Below are positions 8,691 through 10,306 of a stretch of DNA of 10,306 nucleotides, piece by piece. Below the pieces are notes generated by a model. The model ran no database searches. It saw nothing but the letters and a program-made list of their open reading frames with translations, and was not told the DNA's origin. The translations under genes were made by a program, and so were the position numbers. Numbering within the stretch: position 1 is the first letter of the stretch; each line of letters opens with the position of its first letter. The stretch lies in assembly GCA_027080445.1 (NCBI GenBank), contig JALWRY010000485.1, positions 1-10,306 on the forward strand, given 5' to 3'. Source of the DNA: Thiohalobacter sp. GTDB lineage: Bacteria; Pseudomonadota; Gammaproteobacteria; DSM-19610.

Positions 8691-8720
8691 TGGCATTTCT
8701 TTTTGCGCGAATTTTATGCT
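8691..8720 (+). promoter_or_regulatory. Candidate promoter region of the PEP-CTERM gene
   Basis: Two overlapping readings exist. A sigma-70-like one pairs TGGCAT (8691-8696, poor -35) with TATGCT (8715-8720, fair -10) at 18-bp spacing. A sigma-54-like one pairs TGGCAT with TTGC (8703-8706), but the spacer is 6 bp and not the 5 bp needed for a proper -24/-12 promoter. PEP-CTERM genes in some bacteria are RpoN-controlled through PrsK/PrsR, which is why I record it. Neither reading is strong. Confidence 0.3.
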
Positions 8721-8722
8721 AG

Positions 8723-8909
8723 GATGCCCGGCGAGGCATCGGGTGATCCGGGAAATACAACTGGAAGCCATGCATTATAAGCGTGCCTCCTGCTGCAGTA
8801 TGACACTCGTTGTTTTTTCTGAGTGTGAAGCTTGCAGTAGCAAAAACCAAGTTCTTGCAAATGGGTGGTTTTATATGGGCCTGCAGCTTGTAGGTCAGGG
8901 GGTTCTTAC
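8723..8909 (+). promoter_or_regulatory. Structured 5' leader of the PEP-CTERM gene with alternative pairings
   Basis: The sequence before the PEP-CTERM start holds several inverted repeats. Hairpin A is GATGCC (8723-8728) with GGCATC (8735-8740). Hairpin B has an inner stem ACACTC (8803-8808) with GAGTGT (8821-8826), and an outer 9-bp stem CTGCTGCAG (8790-8798) with TTGCAGTAG (8832-8840) that includes two G-U pairs. Hairpin C is AAAACCA (8843-8849) with TGGTTTT (8866-8872). Competing pairings exist. GAGGCA (8733-8738) matches TGCCTC (8784-8789), which excludes hairpin A. CCTCCTG (8786-8792) matches CAGGGGG (8896-8902), the likely ribosome binding site, with one G-U pair, and this would disrupt the foot of hairpin B. 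The layout resembles a translational switch. I recognise no known riboswitch class, and the c-di-GMP-I core motifs are absent. Confidence 0.4.
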
Positions 8910-9665
8910 ATGAAAAAAATCTTATTGGCCCTGTTTTTGGGCTTGAGTGCTGCGTGCGCCCAGTCTTCAACAGTTGTGTTCGATGGTGTTGTAGGTGGCA
9001 GCTTCAGTTCGGTGGTGGCTGGATCAGGAGACAAGTACGGTATTTTTAATAACGATAATACCTTAACCCTGGATGCGACGAGTGGGCACGCTGTTTTTGC
9101 ATGGGGTACATCGAGTTACTACTACCCTGCCATTGACGGGAACAGCAGTAGCTTCAGTTTCCAGGGCGTGGGCAGTGATGTAAGTAGTGCTGGCGGCTTC
9201 TCAGTTACCGCAGGCGATCAATTCTTACTGGGCGACTTCACCTACCATAACACGCCGGTCTACTACGCTGGCGGCGTCACGGGTGTTACTTTCGATGTGG
9301 GTATTGATTTTTTAGATCCCGCACTGGGTAGTTCCTTGTTCTCCGTTAATCTTGCTATTGACAATACACCAAACACGGGCGGCACAAATGTTCCCGATAT
9401 TGTATCTATTGCAGGTATGTCGACAAGCAATACAGCATTCTCGTTCGGGGGGCATGATTATGTGTTGCAAATCCTGGGGTTCTCGCGGGATGGCGGCGTA
9501 ACGTTCGAGACAGGAACGGCGGCAAATGAGAATGAAGCAACTACAGCAGGCATTTATGCCGTAGTGAATGATGTGACCGTTGTGCCGGTCCCTGCGGCTT
9601 TATGGTTATTTGGCTCAGGCCTGATGGGTTTGTTAGGGGTTGCCCGGCGTACGCGTACGTCCTGA
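8910..9665 (+). CDS. PEP-CTERM (VPxPA-type) exosortase-sorted secreted protein
   Basis: A 251-aa exported protein. ATG 8910 follows GGGGG (8898-8902) by 7 bp and begins MKKILLALFLGLSAACAQSS, a Sec signal with a likely AxA cleavage after residue 17. An in-frame start at 8865 would hide this signal. The mature part is rich in Gly, Ser, Thr, Asp and Asn with almost no Lys, as in beta-rich extracellular proteins. The segment LLGDFTYHNTPVYYAGGVTGV (split at about 107-126) recalls the THxN or choice-of-anchor-K group of PEP-CTERM proteins; that subfamily call is tentative. The C-terminus is a full sorting signal: VPVPAA from residue 225, a hydrophobic helix (LWLFGSGLMGLLGVA) and the basic tail RRTRTS. 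An exosortase (EpsH/XrtA type) elsewhere in the genome should cleave it and the protein should reach the surface or matrix. No exosortase or polysaccharide gene lies in the window. Confidence 0.92.
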   Translation: MKKILLALFLGLSAACAQSSTVVFDGVVGGSFSSVVAGSGDKYGIFNNDNTLTLDATSGHAVFAWGTSSYYYPAIDGNSSSFSFQGVGSDVSSAGGFSVTAGDQFLLGDFTYHNTPVYYAGGVTGVTFDVGIDFLDPALGSSLFSVNLAIDNTPNTGGTNVPDIVSIAGMSTSNTAFSFGGHDYVLQILGFSRDGGVTFETGTAANENEATTAGIYAVVNDVTVVPVPAALWLFGSGLMGLLGVARRTRTS

Positions 9666-9697
9666 CGCCATTACCCCGGTCAGTGCGTGTTTGTTTC
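9662..9697 (+). terminator. Weak possible terminator after the PEP-CTERM gene
   Basis: CTGAC (9662-9666) and GTCAG (9679-9683) form a 5-bp stem with a 12-nt loop across the stop codon. The T-rich stretch TGTTTGTTTC follows. The stem is short, so this is a weak call. Confidence 0.22.
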
Positions 9698-9722
9698 ATC
9701 CGCGTGTATCTGATCCGGTGTG
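9695..9722 (-). repeat. Diverged copy of the ettA 3' end
   Basis: This segment matches 10134-10161, the last codons of ettA, at 23 of 28 ungapped positions, including an exact 13-mer, CTGATCCGGTGTG (9710-9722 and 10149-10161). On the minus strand it reads HRIRYTRMK, against HRIRYKRLN at the EttA C-terminus, in the same frame as the thioredoxin remnant. This suggests a leftover of a duplicated ettA end and not a functional element. Chance is not fully excluded because the match is short. Confidence 0.45.
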
Positions 9723-9756
9723 TGAGGGGTGACAGCCTGGATGTCATTGGGGATGG

Positions 9757-9996
9757 TCGGTAGCAGTTCCAGCAGGCAAAGGTCCATACGTTGATCAGTA
9801 CAACTTTCCCCTTCAGGGTCTTGACGGAAAGCGGCGGGCTGTTTATCCATGCGTCCGCTTGCGGGTGGGTAAATTCAGGCAGCGGGTAGTCTGCAGTTTC
9901 CACGGTTGTGGCTGTGCCGGAGTGGCTTTGCAGCAAGGGAAGGGCGGCCAGACCGATCAGGCCATAGATAATTGTGCGTTTTATCCAGCGCGGCAT
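9757..9996 (-). pseudogene. Truncated thioredoxin-like (TlpA/redoxin) gene
   Basis: On the minus strand, ATG 9996 opens a frame with an N-terminal membrane anchor or signal (MPRWIKRTIIYGLIGLAALP). The family segment EFTHPQADAWINSPPL, the strand LKGKVVLINVWTF and the redox motif CWNC (Cys75 and Cys78) follow. Relatives continue with about 80-100 more residues completing the thioredoxin fold. Here the resemblance stops at residue 80, right after CWNCYR. The frame stays open to 9541, but the added residues are unlike the family, and its last third runs antisense through the PEP-CTERM gene. The active-site half-domain alone cannot fold as thioredoxin, so I call it a remnant of a periplasmic thiol-disulfide protein. 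The break could be a deletion or recombination point. An active short protein is possible but unlikely. Confidence 0.7.
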
Positions 9997-10084
9997 GGCG
10001 GATAGCCCTGTTGTTACCCATGAGTTCAGGGTCAACTATCCACCTGTGTAACGCAAAAGTCTTCACGCAAGTATCAAGATTCCC

Positions 10085-10112
10085 CGTCATTCTGGCGCAT
10101 GCCGGTATGACG
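10085..10112. repeat. REP-like palindrome, possible terminator downstream of ettA
   Basis: CGTCATTCTGGC (10085-10096) pairs with GCCGGTATGACG (10101-10112) around a GCAT loop, forming a 12-bp stem with one T-T mismatch and one G-T pair. The sequence resembles the dispersed GTCATTCCGGC-type palindromes seen between genes in many Proteobacteria. It lies 18 bp past the ettA stop on the minus strand, where such elements often protect mRNA 3' ends or stop transcription. No strong T tract follows on either strand. Only one copy is in this window. Confidence 0.55.
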
Positions 10113-10129
10113 AATTCAGCAGAGTTGCC

Positions 10130-10306
10130 CTAGTTCAGGCGTTTGTACCTGATCCGGTGTGGCTGGTTGGCGTCATCGCCGAGCCGGCGTTTACGGTCCG
10201 CCTCGTAGTCGGCGTAGTTGCCTTCAAACCAGGTGACCTGGCTGTCGCCCTCGAAGGCGAGGATGTGTGTAGCGATGCGGTCGAGGAACCAGCGATCATG
10301 CGAGAT
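10130..10306 (-). CDS. ettA: Energy-dependent translational throttle protein EttA (ABC-F), C-terminal part
   Basis: The last 58 codons of an ABC-F ATPase gene; the rest lies right of the window. It reads ISHDRWFLDRIATHILAFEG, which is the H-loop region of the second ABC domain (His3 of the visible part is the switch histidine). VTWFEGNYADYEADRKRRLG and the tail QPHRIRYKRLN before TAG (10130-10132) follow. The short tail and the RIRYKR ending are typical of EttA, whereas Uup and other paralogs carry longer C-terminal extensions. EttA binds the ribosomal E site and gates entry into elongation according to the ATP/ADP ratio. Convergent to it, across the 9666-10129 segment, is the PEP-CTERM gene. 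Confidence 0.93.
   Translation of the reverse strand: MSHDRWFLDRIATHILAFEGDSQVTWFEGNYADYEADRKRRLGDDANQPHRIRYKRLN

Noticed and set aside
8650..8886. Three CTGCAG sites (8650, 8793, 8881) as a regulatory repeat
   Set aside because: The spacing is irregular and the hexamer is too short to mean anything; two of them sit inside other paired segments.
8623..8909. Known riboswitch, especially c-di-GMP-I (GEMM), upstream of the PEP-CTERM gene
   Set aside because: The conserved core motifs, the GNRA tetraloop and its receptor are not found, so I report only an unclassified structured leader.
8716..8913. A 65-codon plus-strand frame upstream of the PEP-CTERM gene whose TGA overlaps its ATG (ATGA)
   Set aside because: It has no ribosome site, its first codon overlaps the candidate -10, its composition is unlike a protein, and the inverted repeats explain the sequence better. 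A leader peptide is possible but unsupported.
9875..10090. Minus-strand 71-codon frame overlapping the start of the thioredoxin remnant
   Set aside because: It runs in another frame over the recognisable thioredoxin-like N-terminus and shows no family features.
1..10306. Phage, defence, toxin-antitoxin, CRISPR or transposon system
   Set aside because: No transposase, integrase, nuclease-defence domain, toxin pair or regularly spaced repeats could be seen on either strand.

Overview
The window looks like chromosomal DNA of an environmental gammaproteobacterium. It is GC-rich. The dapA–bamC–metallo-beta-lactamase gene order resembles the pseudomonad arrangement, where purC comes next; here purL follows instead. 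The msrPQ pair and the EttA tail also fit Proteobacteria. A PEP-CTERM protein points to an exosortase-bearing, exopolysaccharide-making species living in water, sediment or biofilm. I cannot name the genus.

Layout, left to right. Positions 1-2393 hold a tight plus-strand cluster: the 3' part of dapA (lysine and cell-wall precursor synthesis), bamC (outer-membrane lipoprotein of the BAM complex) and a YycJ/WalJ-like MBL-fold hydrolase. A hairpin with a T-rich tail (2392-2444) probably closes it. Positions 2460-6344 encode a full-length, single-chain PurL with intact motifs. After a 157-bp gap come msrP and msrQ (6502-8060), the periplasmic system that repairs methionine sulfoxide in proteins. 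A short lipoprotein made of pentapeptide repeats follows 7 bp later and is probably cotranscribed. All of this is ordinary housekeeping sequence except the lipoprotein, whose role is unknown.

From about 8068 on the sequence becomes visibly more A/T-rich and accessory in character. A 287-bp intergenic region precedes the PEP-CTERM gene (8910-9665). It holds a possible promoter and a leader of roughly 190 nt with several strong inverted repeats. Some of these are mutually exclusive, and one can cover the ribosome binding site. This is the most interesting non-coding signal in the window.

The right end is on the minus strand. It has the last 58 codons of ettA (ABC-F translation factor), a REP-like palindrome just past its stop, and a truncated thioredoxin-like gene that stops resembling its family immediately after the CxxC motif. 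Shortly beyond that break lies a diverged copy of the ettA 3' end, so the segment 9666-10129 looks like the scar of a local duplication or deletion. I found no rRNA, tRNA, CRISPR array, complete insertion sequence or defence system.
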